The notes beneath the pieces are model-generated. The model was not told the DNA's origin. It saw only the letters and a program-made list of their open reading frames with translations, and did no database searches. DNA of 64,000 bases. Source: Cephalotrichum gorgonifer. Its lineage: Eukaryota > Ascomycota > Sordariomycetes > Microascales > Microascaceae. Numbering within the stretch: position 1 is the stretch's first letter; each line of letters begins with the position of its first letter. A program made the position numbers and the translations under genes. This document shows positions 10,594 to 21,444 of the stretch, in pieces. The stretch is from contig ONZQ02000013.1 in the NCBI GenBank assembly GCA_900312665.1, positions 310,001-374,000 of the forward strand, in the 5' to 3' direction.

Positions 10594-12921
10594 CTATCCG
10601 TTCTCCTGGGCCTCCAGCTCCGCTAATAAGTCCGCCTCCAGGTCCCCGGCAAAGTCGTCGCCGTCCTCGGCGCCCGACCCCGAAGCCTCTCCCGCGTTCC
10701 CACCTGCATCCTCCCCATTCGTCACCCTCTGCCTCTTCGCCGACCCCTCCTCGTCGTCGTCTTCCGCCCTCCTCTTGGTCCCGGACGCCGCCGACTCCCT
10801 GGTCGAGTCCTCGCTATCTCCCTCACCCTCGTCGTCTTCGTCCTCATCCGAGTCGTCAGCGTCGCTACCTAGGAACTCGGCGAGCTCGTCGTCCACGCCC
10901 TCCCAGTCGAACCCCTTGAGATCGTCAATGGGACTCTTCGCGCCGTCCGCGAGCTCCTGAGGCATGACGCTATCAACATCCACAACGAGCCCCTCGCGCT
11001 CACTGTACCCTTCCTCTTCATCCTCCTCGTCGTCCTCGTACTCGATCCCCTGCCCAGACTCGCCGATAATCTTCAGCCCGCTGTCGTTCTCGTCCTCATC
11101 CGCATCCGAGACCTCCTCCGTCTGGCCAGCCTCCCCCGCACTCCTCTTCCGATCGGCATTATGCACTGGCACGAGATATGGCCCCTCGGGTAGCTTCTTC
11201 CACTGGCTGAGGCAGTCAGCAAGCCAATACTGATTCACAATCTTGATGCTCGGCATCTTCGCCGCGAGCCTCAGCTTCTCCGTGCGAGGTCGCTGCGTCG
11301 AGACAACAAGATGCGTCGTCCTCCTCGAGATCCGCGTGTGCAAATCCGCCCCGAAGCTCATAATCTGCCTGCCCAGCTCCGAATGCAGGACGTCGACGCC
11401 GAGGGGCACGAGGCCCGACAGCACGATGACCACGCCGCGGAGGATGCTACCCTTCAACTCGTCGAGGAGATATCCCGCGTCGGGAACGATGGATAGGTCG
11501 GCCTTCCTGGTGTCGTTCTTCTCATCGTAGAGTTTGTAGAATGTCGAGTGGAGCTTCGTCAGGTGCTTCTGTATGTGCACAAGTTCGTCGTCGTCGTCCC
11601 GGAGGATGTGATGCCGCTCCGCCACCGGATGGGACGGTTGGGGAGTGTCGCTCGATTCGTCCGGTAGGGTCACGCCATCTTCCTTGTCTAGCTCCTCCTG
11701 CATGTGAAGGAGGGGCCGGTCGATGATCTGCTTCTCAAGCGACTTTTCCTGCTCCGCAGCCTGCTTCTCCTGCAGAGCCTTGTCCTGCCCGCTACTCATC
11801 ATCACGATATCATCGAGGGCGGAGGCCGTGTTTGAAGCGTCATTCGCGGTCGCGGACTTCGCGGTGGTAGGTGCAGAGCCGTTGGTCCCATTTGCCGGCG
11901 CCCCCGGGAGGATGTCCTGTCTCTTGGGCAGGAAACTAGAGTTAATGTCGCCTATGCCCTTGAAAAAGTCGTACGGCGTGACTTTGATCAGGTTGGGCCG
12001 GTTGCGGGGCCAGACGTCGGACCTGTCATCAATGATGACCACCATGTCGGTACTGACGGGGAAGAGCCGGTGGAGGTTCTTCGACACGAGATTTCCGTTC
12101 TCGTCGCGCGATATCACGCGGTTGCCGAAGTATTTCATGTCCGGGTCGATCAGCTTCGCGATGTTCAGAGCGTACGCTCGGGTACCCATCGTGTAAACGT
12201 GCATCTCGTACATGTCGGCCATAGCCTCGAGGAACTCGGCCAAGCCCGGCCGCAGTTTGATGTAGTACCAGGCTCCCGAGGTAAGGCCCCTGGGGCCGTC
12301 GTCGTTCAGCTGGAAACTCTTGACATCCTTGACGGCTTCGTAGTTGGGGTTCGTGGGATCGCTCCGCCACTCGCCAATCGTGGGCTCGATGCAGGCGTGT
12401 ATTATGGTCTGATCGAGATCGACGACGAGACTAAGCTTGCGCTGGTCCAGGAGGCGGCGTTGGGAGGCGTGCTCGACCCTCTGTGCGAGACCGGAGCTCA
12501 CCGTGAGGCCGGTGTTGTCGTGTGTCATGTTGATGGTGGCTCGCGACGAGTCGGGCTTCTCGGACGACCAGTCCACCTCGGTCATGTCTTTGCCGCACAT
12601 GGCGCAGAGGCCCTGGAACTGGATATCGTGGCCGCACGCCTCCTCGACAACGAGGCACGGCTCGTCCCTGTGTATCGTGTCGCCCTCCTTTATGCGCCAT
12701 TCCTTAAGCTTGCCCTCGGTGGGCGAATCCCAAGAGGCGAGTGTCGTCTGCTCCTCCTGCCAGGTGTTGTCGCGGAAGGAGTCGCCTACCTGCTTCATCC
12801 ATTTGAACTTGTACTCGAAGAGGGGCTCCCGCTTCTTGAGCTCGTCACCGGGCGACCTGAGGAGCTTCGATATGGTGATTGGGTAAGGTAGGCGCGAGCC
12901 TAGAGATAGAGTTTTGGTCAT
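10594..12921 (-). CDS. FCP1: RNA polymerase II C-terminal domain phosphatase Fcp1
   Basis: Nuclear Mg-dependent phosphatase that removes phosphate from the CTD heptads of Rpb1 and so recycles polymerase II. Single exon, 775 residues from the ATG at 12919-12921. This start puts the family N-terminus (LPYPITISKLL) near residue 11; an in-frame ATG 39 bases upstream (12960) would add 13 residues. A biotinyl-like N-terminal region is followed by the FCP homology domain with the DxDxT motif DLDQT at 168-172 and the second aspartate pair IIDDRSDVW at 296-304. A BRCT domain spans about 488-582 (GVVIVLSGLVPLGVDVLH ... IVNQYWLADCL). The C-terminal 190 residues are strongly acidic and probably bind TFIIF/TFIIB, as in homologues. 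The order FCPH-BRCT-acidic tail is diagnostic. Confidence 0.95.
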   Translation of the reverse strand: MTKTLSLGSRLPYPITISKLLRSPGDELKKREPLFEYKFKWMKQVGDSFRDNTWQEEQTTLASWDSPTEGKLKEWRIKEGDTIHRDEPCLVVEEACGHDIQFQGLCAMCGKDMTEVDWSSEKPDSSRATINMTHDNTGLTVSSGLAQRVEHASQRRLLDQRKLSLVVDLDQTIIHACIEPTIGEWRSDPTNPNYEAVKDVKSFQLNDDGPRGLTSGAWYYIKLRPGLAEFLEAMADMYEMHVYTMGTRAYALNIAKLIDPDMKYFGNRVISRDENGNLVSKNLHRLFPVSTDMVVIIDDRSDVWPRNRPNLIKVTPYDFFKGIGDINSSFLPKRQDILPGAPANGTNGSAPTTAKSATANDASNTASALDDIVMMSSGQDKALQEKQAAEQEKSLEKQIIDRPLLHMQEELDKEDGVTLPDESSDTPQPSHPVAERHHILRDDDDELVHIQKHLTKLHSTFYKLYDEKNDTRKADLSIVPDAGYLLDELKGSILRGVVIVLSGLVPLGVDVLHSELGRQIMSFGADLHTRISRRTTHLVVSTQRPRTEKLRLAAKMPSIKIVNQYWLADCLSQWKKLPEGPYLVPVHNADRKRSAGEAGQTEEVSDADEDENDSGLKIIGESGQGIEYEDDEEDEEEGYSEREGLVVDVDSVMPQELADGAKSPIDDLKGFDWEGVDDELAEFLGSDADDSDEDEDDEGEGDSEDSTRESAASGTKRRAEDDDEEGSAKRQRVTNGEDAGGNAGEASGSGAEDGDDFAGDLEADLLAELEAQENG

Positions 12922-14435
12922 GTTGTCGTCTTGTCCACGTGGTTCGGGCAATCCCGTCACCGGGCCATCGGAAGGCCAAAGTGGTTCAGGGGAGAAGGTA
13001 TCGTGGGCGTAATGGCTGCACGGGCAGAAGGGTCGTGGATATTAGATTAGTTTGCTCCTTTGTACCGGCTATGACGCCGGGCTGTCTGTCCGCCGAAGGA
13101 GGTATGCGCAATGGCTGGCATCCAGCAAACCGGATGAACACGCTCCGCGTAGTTCAATGTCGGACTCCGACGCCTAGGGAAGGCGAAACAAAGGGCGTTG
13201 AACAAAAGTATTCGTTAATAAGAGTACAGTAGCCGCAGGCAATGGAGCGACAGCGATTTACGATAGGTAAGGCTGGCTGTATTACGTGCCGCTCGAGGCT
13301 GATGATGGAAGGATTCTTCTCGAGACGCGACTTTTTGACTGACAAAAAAAAGACAAGAAAAAGAGCCGCCAAGACGCGTTGAGGTGTCTGCCGGTAGATG
13401 AAATGCCAAACGAAGTAACGGTAACGAGATGATGTAGGGTAACGCGCGATGCAACTGCGCAAATGTTTCTAATGGCTGGGTCGGATTAATATGTGGCGGG
13501 CGGTATTAGCTGTCGGGGCGGTGCTTGAAGGAATTCAGGATGGATGGGGCAAGTCAATCCATTGAAGCATGTGGTGGGACTCGGAAAGGGACCGCAAGCG
13601 GAGAAAGAGAGAAGGATGGAAAGAGGTCCAGCTACCTTTGTACTCCCGTATCATAAGCTCAAGGGTGCGGCGAGTCGGGGGGACCCCCACTTATATACTT
13701 GTCAAGGTGAGCACACATCAACGGTTCAATGTATCTGTACCGCGATACCTCGCCAGATTTACTAATAATTTGGGGCATGGTAAGTACCGAAACCTATTCC
13801 AGGATAGCTTCCATTCCCCGATACATCGGGATTTATACCACACGGAAGCAGATTCCCAGGAATGGCTACCTAGTGCGACTGGTCCGTGCGCATCGATTTG
13901 CTCATGACGGACCCCACATTTCACCTCATCATCTCGGAGCTCTGGGATTCACCGGCGGAGGCTTCTTCGAGTGCCGGAGGATCTGCTTTAGTATGGTTTT
14001 GAACTGACATCCTCTTTCTGCAATCCAGCTTTTACCGGAGCCGGGAGGTACGGATGTGGCGGTTACTATGGCTCTAGCGCGAACTCGCGCGCATTCCTCG
14101 CCAGCTTCAGACTTAGATCACGTCATCATGTCAGTTTCGAGCAGCTGATGAACTGTCGCCACTGTTCATCTATATGTTATCTATAACAGTTCGTTGACCT
14201 CGGAAGAACGAACAAGCAGGCACAGTTCAGAGAAGAGGGATGGAGAATGAACGATAATGAGCGTATAGCCCCACTCTTGGTGTTCTAGAATAACTATAAC
14301 GATCATTGACAAGTACGTATTTCCTCAATTTCGATATTTCCACCACGAAACGCCCGCGCGCCAACTTTCGTAAAGCAAAAATACGTAGCTTGAATAAAAG
14401 GGGGAAAATTCTCCCCGGCGCATCCCACTCAACAA
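12922..14435. other. Intergenic, 1.5 kb, no gene seen
   Basis: Lies upstream of FCP1 (minus strand) and downstream of the isoaspartyl methyltransferase gene. A CACGTGG core at 12936-12942 is close to the FCP1 start. The rest has frames up to about 112 codons, none with recognisable domains. The 14150-14310 part is AT-richer and may be the methyltransferase 3' UTR or spacer. Confidence 0.4.
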
Positions 14436-15348
14436 TTAAACAGGCGGATCCGTCAGTGGAACATACCTTACCCCAAATAGCCTCTTCCTCGAGATATTCC
14501 CATTCTCGTCCTTGTCAATGTTCCAAACATGCTGCGACCATCCAGCGCCATCGTCGTCCACCGGGATGAACATCCTATCACCCTTGTTAGCTCCACTCAC
14601 TCAGAAACCCGCCTCGGCGGATAAGAGGGAAAAAAGCACCAAGTGGAGCGGAATGACTTACCTCCCCGGCGACTTCAACTGCGACAAAAGCTCCTCGTGC
14701 ACCTCCTTGGCCGAAGCCCCCACGTGTATGGCATCCCAGCCCTCACCACCTCCCTCCTCCCCCTCCCTGGCCGGCTCGACCCACCCCTTCCGCCCGTCTC
14801 CGACCCCGAACTTTACCCTCCCCGAGTCCAGGAGCGCCCTCCCATCTGCCCCCTTTGCCATGTTCTTCTCCCCGAGCTCCTTCAGCTCCCGGATGTGCTC
14901 CACGCCGACCACGAGCCCCTTATCGCCGACTAGTTCGGCCATCAGATGCGTGAGGTAGCCCGACCCGGACCCGATGTCCAGCACGCGCGGGGCCGGCCGG
15001 GCGTCGGTGGGGACTATGTAGTCGATCAGGTTCTCCGTGGCAGTGGCGTGCATGTGCGGCGCCGAGATGGTGGCTGAGTGGCCGATGGACTGGGGCGCGT
15101 CCTCGTACGGCGACCTAGGGGAGTAGTGTGCGCGGTCGACCTAGTCGCCTGAGTATCAGCACCTGTTAAGGTAGGCTTGGGCGTGGAGGGATAGTAGGTT
15201 GAAGAGGAGGGGAAGGGAAAGGGGTGATGACTGGATGTAGATATACCTTGAGGAAGGCCGCCTTGACCCTCGGATCCTTCATCATCCCATTGCGCACTAG
15301 ATTCTCCACAAGCTCCGAGTTCGACACCCCGGTGCTTCTCCACGCCAT
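14436..15348 (-). CDS. Protein-L-isoaspartate O-methyltransferase
   Basis: Repairs age-damaged proteins by methylating L-isoaspartyl residues with S-adenosylmethionine. Three exons: 15348-15247, 15140-14662 and 14574-14436, giving 239 residues, the usual size. The start MAWRSTGVSNSELVENLVRN is the classical N-terminus. The SAM-binding motif I is VLDIGSGSGYLT (GSGSG at 91-95), with VEHIRELKELGEKN after it. The acidic loop GWDAIHVGASAKEVHEELL is motif II. The C-terminal exon encodes MFIPVDDDG and ends GVRYVPLTDPPV. An upstream in-frame ATG at 15501 would add 51 Arg/Ser/Thr-rich residues (see findings). Same orientation as the flanking FCP1 and BSD2 genes. Confidence 0.94.
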
Positions 15349-16278
15349 ATCGAATCCCAGGTTTCGTAGTGAACTGGCTTCTCGGGTGTAACAGGTCGGC
15401 GGAGTACTCCCTCTGAAAATCCGATGTGGAGCAGCTGTCGTAAAGAAGAGTTGGTTTCCGGGTCGGAGTGTTGAACAGCTCAGTCGCGGGCAGACAGACA
15501 TACATAAAAGGGTTCAATGTCTCTTAGTTGAAAGAGGAGAACTACGAGTTAGACCGGGAGTGGTTAACCAGGCTGTGACGGGTTTTAAGGCGGAAAACGG
15601 TGATTTCGACATTAAATATCATGAGAATCCTGTATTAACCTGATAGAGCTGCTCCCATATCTGATGATCGGGAGTCACGCAAGTTGGTGGAAACAGTATC
15701 CAGATAATGAAGTCACCATGAAAATGCGGGGCAACAGTACATGTAGTCTCGCCTGCTCCAACCTGCATACATGACATGTACACTTTGGGAGCGGATTCCA
15801 ATGCTCGATTTAGTAATCGCCTTCCATTCTCGATGTTCTACGGCTAGAAACACAGGTTGCTCACAAGACCTGCTCACAGGTGTGGCAACATATGTACAAA
15901 CGCATGAAAGGTCTCAAAAACAGTCACCACTTAGATCTAGTTCGCCACTCGACATACAATACCTGGGCTAAACACATAGGGAGCGCAAGAGTCAAATAAA
16001 ATGGAGAGCAGATAATCTTCCCACGAGAAAAAAAAAGGAAATATTCGATTGTCTTGAGCGAGCCGGATGCTAAGATGTATGTAAGGAAGAAAAGACAAAA
16101 GAAAATCCTCCATTAGGGATTGCCCAGTTGCGCCCATAGTGATAGTAGTAGTCGTACATAACACACCCTTCCTTCCTCCCCAAGGCCGTCCCTTAAAAAG
16201 GGAGTAAAAAAACAAATGCTTCAAGAGACGGACGAAAAAACAAAACAAAAACGAGGCCAAAGCCAGAGTCGAAGGGGT
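15349..16278. other. Intergenic between methyltransferase and BSD2
   Basis: Contains the 5' region of the methyltransferase gene with an optional in-frame 5' extension to 15501. From 15600 to 16278 there is an A-rich spacer, probably the BSD2 3' UTR. No independent gene is supported. Confidence 0.4.
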
Positions 16279-17467
16279 CTATACCGCCCTCTCCGGACTC
16301 TCCCCCTCGGCCACGACCGCGATACCCAACCCTCGCGTCGGACTCTGCAGCACGAGCCTCTCATGCCGCCTCGCCTCCGCGTAATCGCCTAGCGCCCTGA
16401 TCAAGATGTACCACCCCGCGACCATGATGATGTACATCAGCCACTCAGTCCCCGAGATGTAGTCCTGGCCCTCCCCGTCCGTCACCTCGCTAGGGTCGAA
16501 GTCGTGGGAGTTCGGATCGGGTGGGCTCGCGTAGCCGTCGGGGCCGGGCATCGCGCTCGGGCCCGAGCCCGAGCCGAGTTTGAGGCCGAGTCCGAATTGT
16601 ATCAGGGTGATGCCGAGGCCGAGGCGGGAACCGTTCTTGGCCGCGTGGGTGGAGTGGAGGAGGTAGGTGAGGAGGAAGCCGGGGATCTGGAAGGACCACG
16701 AGATGATGGCGTTCCATACGAAGCTGAAGAAGGAGCCGACGGGCAGCCCGTCGATGAAGACGTCGTCGGGCCCGCCCATGCCGGGGGCGAGGATAGTCGT
16801 CTCCCAGTATGGCGGCGCCTGGTCCGCTGCTGCTTGCTCGTATGACTAGAAACACGTCTGTTAGCTCTCCTGCCCACTAAACCTAACTCTCACCCGAAAA
16901 TTGTGAAACCTCTCGGGGGGAACTTACAGGTGGCATTTCCTCCTTCTCGCCGTCACCCCTTTCCGGTTTCGCCGCCATGTTGGAGAACACACCGTCTGCC
17001 TGCGATCCCCCACCATACACGCGGCCGGCGGCGGCGCCGGACGGCTGTGGGACAGACTGATAGCCATTCCTAGTCGTAGTCGGCGCCGGCGCTGATGGGG
17101 ACTCGCGCCCTGAGCTCGTAGGTTCCGCCGTGGGGGTCGAGTGGTTCCCCCGCACTAGCCTCTGCCTATCGTCGGACTCATCTTCGCTATCGTCGTCGTC
17201 GCCAAAGGCGTCTTCGAGGTCCTGGTCCACGCGTGCCCGGCGCTCGGGGGAGGTGTTTCTGGAGTGGAAGGATGGCGGCGGGGAGTTCGGGATGGGGTTC
17301 ATTTCTCTCAGGGGCGGGGCGGCTGTTGGTGATCTTAGAAGATCGTCGGCATCGTTGTCCGTTATCTAGGGTAGGCGGGCGATGACGTTAGTAAATTTAC
17401 ACTGTAATTTCGCTTTCCCTGTCTTTCGAGATAGTACGATACTCACTCTTTCGTATCCGCCTGCCAT
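16279..17467 (-). CDS. BSD2: BSD2/Ndfip-like metal-homeostasis and ubiquitin-ligase adaptor
   Basis: Three-pass Golgi/endosomal membrane protein of the Ndfip/Bsd2 family. It recruits a NEDD4-type (Rsp5) ligase to metal transporters and other cargo. Three exons: 17467-17447 (seven codons, MAGGYER), 17365-16928 and 16845-16279, giving 341 residues. The N-terminal half is polar and disordered, with an acidic run (DAFGDDDDSEDESDDRQ) and Ser/Pro tracts. Exon 3 begins with a proline-tyrosine element, QAPPYWETT, the likely WW-domain ligand, though it reads APPY rather than strict PPxY. Then come GMGGPDDVFIDGLPVGSFF and three hydrophobic segments, which are family hallmarks: FVWNAIISWSFQIPGFLLTY, GLGITLIQFGLGLKLG and WLMYIIMVAGWYILIRAL. 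Divergent from CBP6, with 592 bases between the starts. Confidence 0.9.
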
Positions 17468-18059
17468 GTTGGCGGTGGTATGGGGGGCGGTATGGAGGAT
17501 GCGGGGAGGGAAGGAACAATCCAGAGGCCCGATCGCAGATGTCGTATGGGAGGAGATGCGACGAATAAACGAAAGAAGGCAGGAACCGAAGGCAAGAAGG
17601 CTGCAAGAAAATCACCTCGTGACAACCTGGAGGAATGAATTCGAAGTACGTTGTTGATCGGGTTGCGCCTGCTTGGTCACAGGCACCGGTTTGGAAACCG
17701 ACCGAAGGAGGCTGAGCAGGAGGACAATTGGTAAGTCCGTTATGGGGACGTATGGGGCCACCCGCTACATTAGCCCCGGCCCATCCATTTACCGCCACAA
17801 TCTCCCGCATCCCTGTCTGATGACGAAAACACAGTCCAAAGAGAGGTATGACACTGTTCCATGCACGGTACGCATTGAATTTTCGCGTGGCATGGTGAGT
17901 GGAGTCAAGGTCCCGATTTTCTGAGTGTGGATTGAATTCTGGGCATCGCGATATCTTTCGCAGACGGAGCAGCCGAACGACCGCATTCCGACTGAAGTAT
18001 CGCCGTAATTACCAGAATATCAAGCCCACTCTCCATCCCTCACCTAACCCCCAGACACC
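17468..18059. promoter_or_regulatory. Divergent promoter region, BSD2 / CBP6
   Basis: 592 bases separate the start codons of two divergent genes, so both promoters must lie here. I see no strong TATA box. Short frames within it show no domain features. Confidence 0.4.
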
Positions 18060-18566
18060 ATGTCCAGACCAGTAGGGGTACGTTCTACAGCCGCCGCTCT
18101 TCCCCATTCCCCTGCTAACGAAGGAAACCCCAGGCCGCCCTACAACGGTACCAGCGCGTTCTATCTCAATGGCCTGTCGATAAACTACGACCGAACACCC
18201 AGCTACAAGACGTCCTACAGAAGGCTTTGGATAAGAAGTACGACCCGAAAGCCGCGACGGCGCCGGACGAGGCAGCGGAGCTGAAGCAGGCCAACGCACT
18301 CTTGACGTTGCTGAATGACGGGTATAAGAAGAAGGTATGGATAGAGTCGAAGCGGTGGCTGGGAGAATCCTCGCCTTCTCTGCACGGCAGTGCATATATG
18401 CTGACTTTTCGTTCGCGTGCCGCAGTACCCGTTGCGTACGATATTAACCCCGAAGTCCCAACCAACCTATTTCCAAGACCTGCTAGAGGAGCTCGAGAGG
18501 GCACCGGAGAAGACGTTCTCGACGAGGTTATGGGAGAAGATATCCGGCTATATCCGGTTCAAATAG
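18060..18566 (+). CDS. Mitochondrial complex III assembly factor, CBP6/UQCC2 family
   Basis: Small mitochondrial protein that, with Cbp3/UQCC1, handles newly made cytochrome b for assembly of the bc1 complex. Three exons: 18060-18077 (MSRPVG), 18134-18334 and 18426-18566, giving 119 residues. Family features are RYQRVLSQWPVDKLRP near the N-terminus, the helical segment ELKQANALLTLLNDGYKKKY, the KYP junction that leads into exon 3, and the C-terminal QDLLEELERAPEKTFSTRLW. UQCC2 shows the same order (WPVD..., then YYKHKYP..., then LEELKEIDKGMW). No longest-frame search would reveal it because the exons are short. It converges with CTP1, 180 bases apart. Confidence 0.85.
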
Positions 18567-18746
18567 GGTGTGGTGGCACCGATGGTCTTTGGAGCTGTAC
18601 ACTATGTGTTATGAATAGGGGGTATATACAGGCGTCATGACTTCTCCTCTTTCTACTTTCTTTCCCCGAAATGCATTTCCCGCCCCTTTCCTCCTTCCCC
18701 TCTCTTCTTCTTCCTGCTTCGGAATTATGGAGCCACATGAGGGATA

Positions 18747-20034
18747 TCAAATGTACTTGCCCTCCGGGTCGACCTTCCCCATGAGCTCCAGCGACTTCTC
18801 ATACATGGTGAACACGATGCCCCCGCTCATGACCAGCCTCGCCAGCCTGGGCAGCGCGCCGCTCCAGAAGGTAAGTATGCCCTCGTTCTTGAATATCAGC
18901 GCGGCGCACCGCAGAGAGTTCCCGTACGCCGTCTTCGCCTCAATGCTCTGCATGCGCGTCTTGACCGTGTCGAGCGGCTGCGTGACGTAGACGGTGATCA
19001 GCCCGGCGAGGCCGCCCATGGCGAAGGTGCCGGCGGTGCCCAGTTTCTCCCCTGGGGCCGTGTACGACTCGGCGATCTGCTTGAAGAAGGCGTAGGCGGT
19101 GAATCGGGTCGCGCTGTTGGCGCCCTGGCGGGCCGTGGTGGGGGCGAAGCCCTGGAAGAAGCCGCGGATGCCGCGCTCGCGGGCGATGATGGGGACGGCG
19201 GACAGGAAGCCGGTCATGCGGGGCTTGGGGCTCTTTCGGTCGTCGATCCTGGAGAAAGAGGGAAAGGGCAGGTTAGCGGGCCATGCGGGGTTCGAAAATC
19301 TGGTACGCTGGTAGGTATGCTTCTCTTACAGGGTGGTCTTGATGCTCTCGAAGGGAGTGACGGCGAGTAGGGACTCAGTGACACCGGCTCCGAGCCCGGC
19401 GATGACTGTGCGGGGCCCGGAAAGCTTCCCGTCGGCATCGGCGAGGAGGCTCTTGTACTGATCGAAAGCGACGAATCCTTGAGACACTCATTGTCAGATA
19501 CACATATAACCAAGATTACAACGGGCACCGGGGCGTGGGGCAAAGACGTACGGATGCCGGCCTTGAGGGCGTTCCCTATTATAAGCGTAGTGCAGCCAGC
19601 GTACCATTGCGGGCCGAACGGCGGCCACGGCAGCTTCTTGCCATCGGCGAGGCGGCGGTTAAGTTGTGACCTGGTCTTGGCGACTTTAAACTATCGTGTC
19701 AGGTCGGGGGTAGGAGTAAAGCGCGGGGGAGGGGGGGAGAGGATCTGTGATCGGTGGTCGGTGATGGGCAAACACGTACACTCGGCGGGATATGTGATAG
19801 CTATGGTGGGGGGAAGGCGTCAGTAAGATCATTGCCCATGAAAAAAAGAAAGAGCTCAACGACGTAGAGCTTGGGGGTAGAGCTCAGATTGGGAAATGGG
19901 TGAGTGGGAGTCGCGCAGAGGAACTTGAACGCACCGATCTCGATCGCGCCAGCCGTAGACCCGGCGATGATGGACCGGAGGATGCTCGGGCCCTTCAGGA
20001 CCACCGGCTTGTCGGAGCCCTCCTTGGTGGTCAT
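18747..20034 (-). CDS. CTP1: Mitochondrial tricarboxylate (citrate) carrier
   Basis: Inner-membrane carrier of the SLC25 family that exports citrate for cytosolic acetyl-CoA and lipid synthesis. Five exons: 20034-19935, 19800-19780 (a 21-base microexon), 19683-19552, 19477-19330 and 19248-18747, giving 300 residues. The three carrier repeats are visible through their signatures: YPAEFAKTRSQL, TPFESIKTTL and QPLDTVKTRMQS. Also seen are GPQWYAGCTTLIIGNALKAGIRF and RQGANSATRFTAYAFFKQ, typical of the citrate carriers. For exon 3 I chose the AAAG|TC acceptor (AG at 19684-19685) because it restores PAEFAKTR; the nearer alternative adds two residues. Divergent from the proline-rich gene at 21445. 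Confidence 0.94.
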
Positions 20035-21444
20035 TGTGCCGTTCGTGGGTGGGAGGGGGGCGAGCTGGGGTCGGTCCGGAGGCTGCGAAGGGGGAGCTGT
20101 GTATGCGGGTTTCGACGTTGCTTCGTGGAAACAAATTTACACGGACTTGGTAGGTTCCGATTCAATTGCGATGCCGGACCACACGCACGCCAAGGATTCC
20201 ATCATTGCGGTGGGCAGTCCGACGGCACTAAGTGGCAGCAATGTGTCCGTACCTATGTAGATATTGGCACTGTGTCCCTGTGGCGGGGTTCGGGCGCAAG
20301 CGACCGCGCTTACTTTGTCCTTGTCACCTGCCTAGACGCTGACCACAGCTGCCTACTGAAGGCCTCGTATTCGAGATCGCTTTTCATTCTATTCTCATCT
20401 TCATCCTCATCAGGCTTATACTTCCTTGCTTAAGAAGACAGGCAGTTGACCGATAACCAGGGCTTTCTCAACCGAGGCTGTGGTTCGTTTGTGAAACGAA
20501 ACAGTTTGAGACAGACTGATGGACGGATAGGGACAACCTAGCTATTGGCGGCCTCTTTCGACGTAGCGGGGAGATATTTATGTATAAGGTCTTGTGCGAG
20601 CTATATATATCCGGCTTCCCCTGTTCCGGGGCTCAAAGAACATAGCATTCCCAGCAATGAAAGAGCCAACCCGGAGCAAGAAAGACTTAGCTCCCTTTAA
20701 CATCCAACCATCTACCCTGCATAGACGGATACGGAGTGCTCAGCCTCAGAACAAACCTCAGAGTGCGTGTAAAGGCCAAGACGGGAGCTGACGTATGCCT
20801 CTGTTGGCCAGCACCACTCCACGCCTCCACGTCCCACTACTGCTCCCGCTCCCACACCTGTCCCTCGCGCTCTTTTCCCTTTCTAAACTCTTGGACCTGC
20901 TGTCCCCCGTCACCTTCGGAGCTGAATGCGGAAAGGTCAGCTCATCGTCGCCTCACCCACCACCCGCCCCCCCCNNNNNNNNNNNNNNNNNNNNGCTGTC
21001 TTTACTTTTGTACAAGTACTCCGTCCATACGAGTACAAGTATCTTTCGTGCCTGAATAACTTGGCGTGCTTGTACTCGTAACCGTAACCTGGACAGCTGG
21101 ACTCTCCAGAACCTGGGCTGGGTATAAACCTATTTTTTGCCCTCGGGCTTCTTCCATGTTCGGGAATGTGCACCTCCCCGTTCCTTATCTGGGCTTATGA
21201 GTGATATACCCCCCCTCCAGCCGCCGCGAGCTTGGCGGTTGATTCTTGTTAGTTTATTCTTATTCCTTCTTTTCTGGTCCCCTTTCTTGTAATACACCCG
21301 ACTGACCTCTCTGTCAGCTTTCTAAGAGCTTATACATCCCCACTCTCTAACACAAAATATCCTGTCTTCCCGCGCCAGACAAACCCGCCAAAAACCCCCG
21401 TTCTTCTTTTTTTTTTAGTCTCTGTTTTATTTTTAGCGGGGTCC
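20035..21444. other. Divergent intergenic region holding an assembly gap
   Basis: 1.4 kb between CTP1 and the proline-rich gene. It contains the promoters of both, a C-run into the 20-N gap, and repeats of a TACTTTTGTACAAGT / TACGAGTACAAG type just after the gap (21003-21045). The 3' end carries long pyrimidine tracts (about 21243-21430), typical of a fungal leader. No gene supported. Confidence 0.45.
20975..20994. other. Assembly gap (20 N)
   Basis: Twenty consecutive undetermined bases directly after a run of C. The fixed round length suggests a scaffolding placeholder, so the true distance is unknown. It sits in non-coding sequence. Confidence 0.98.

Noticed and set aside
12070..12891. 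273-codon plus-strand frame opposite FCP1
   Set aside because: Antisense shadow; FCP1 motifs are unambiguous on the minus strand.
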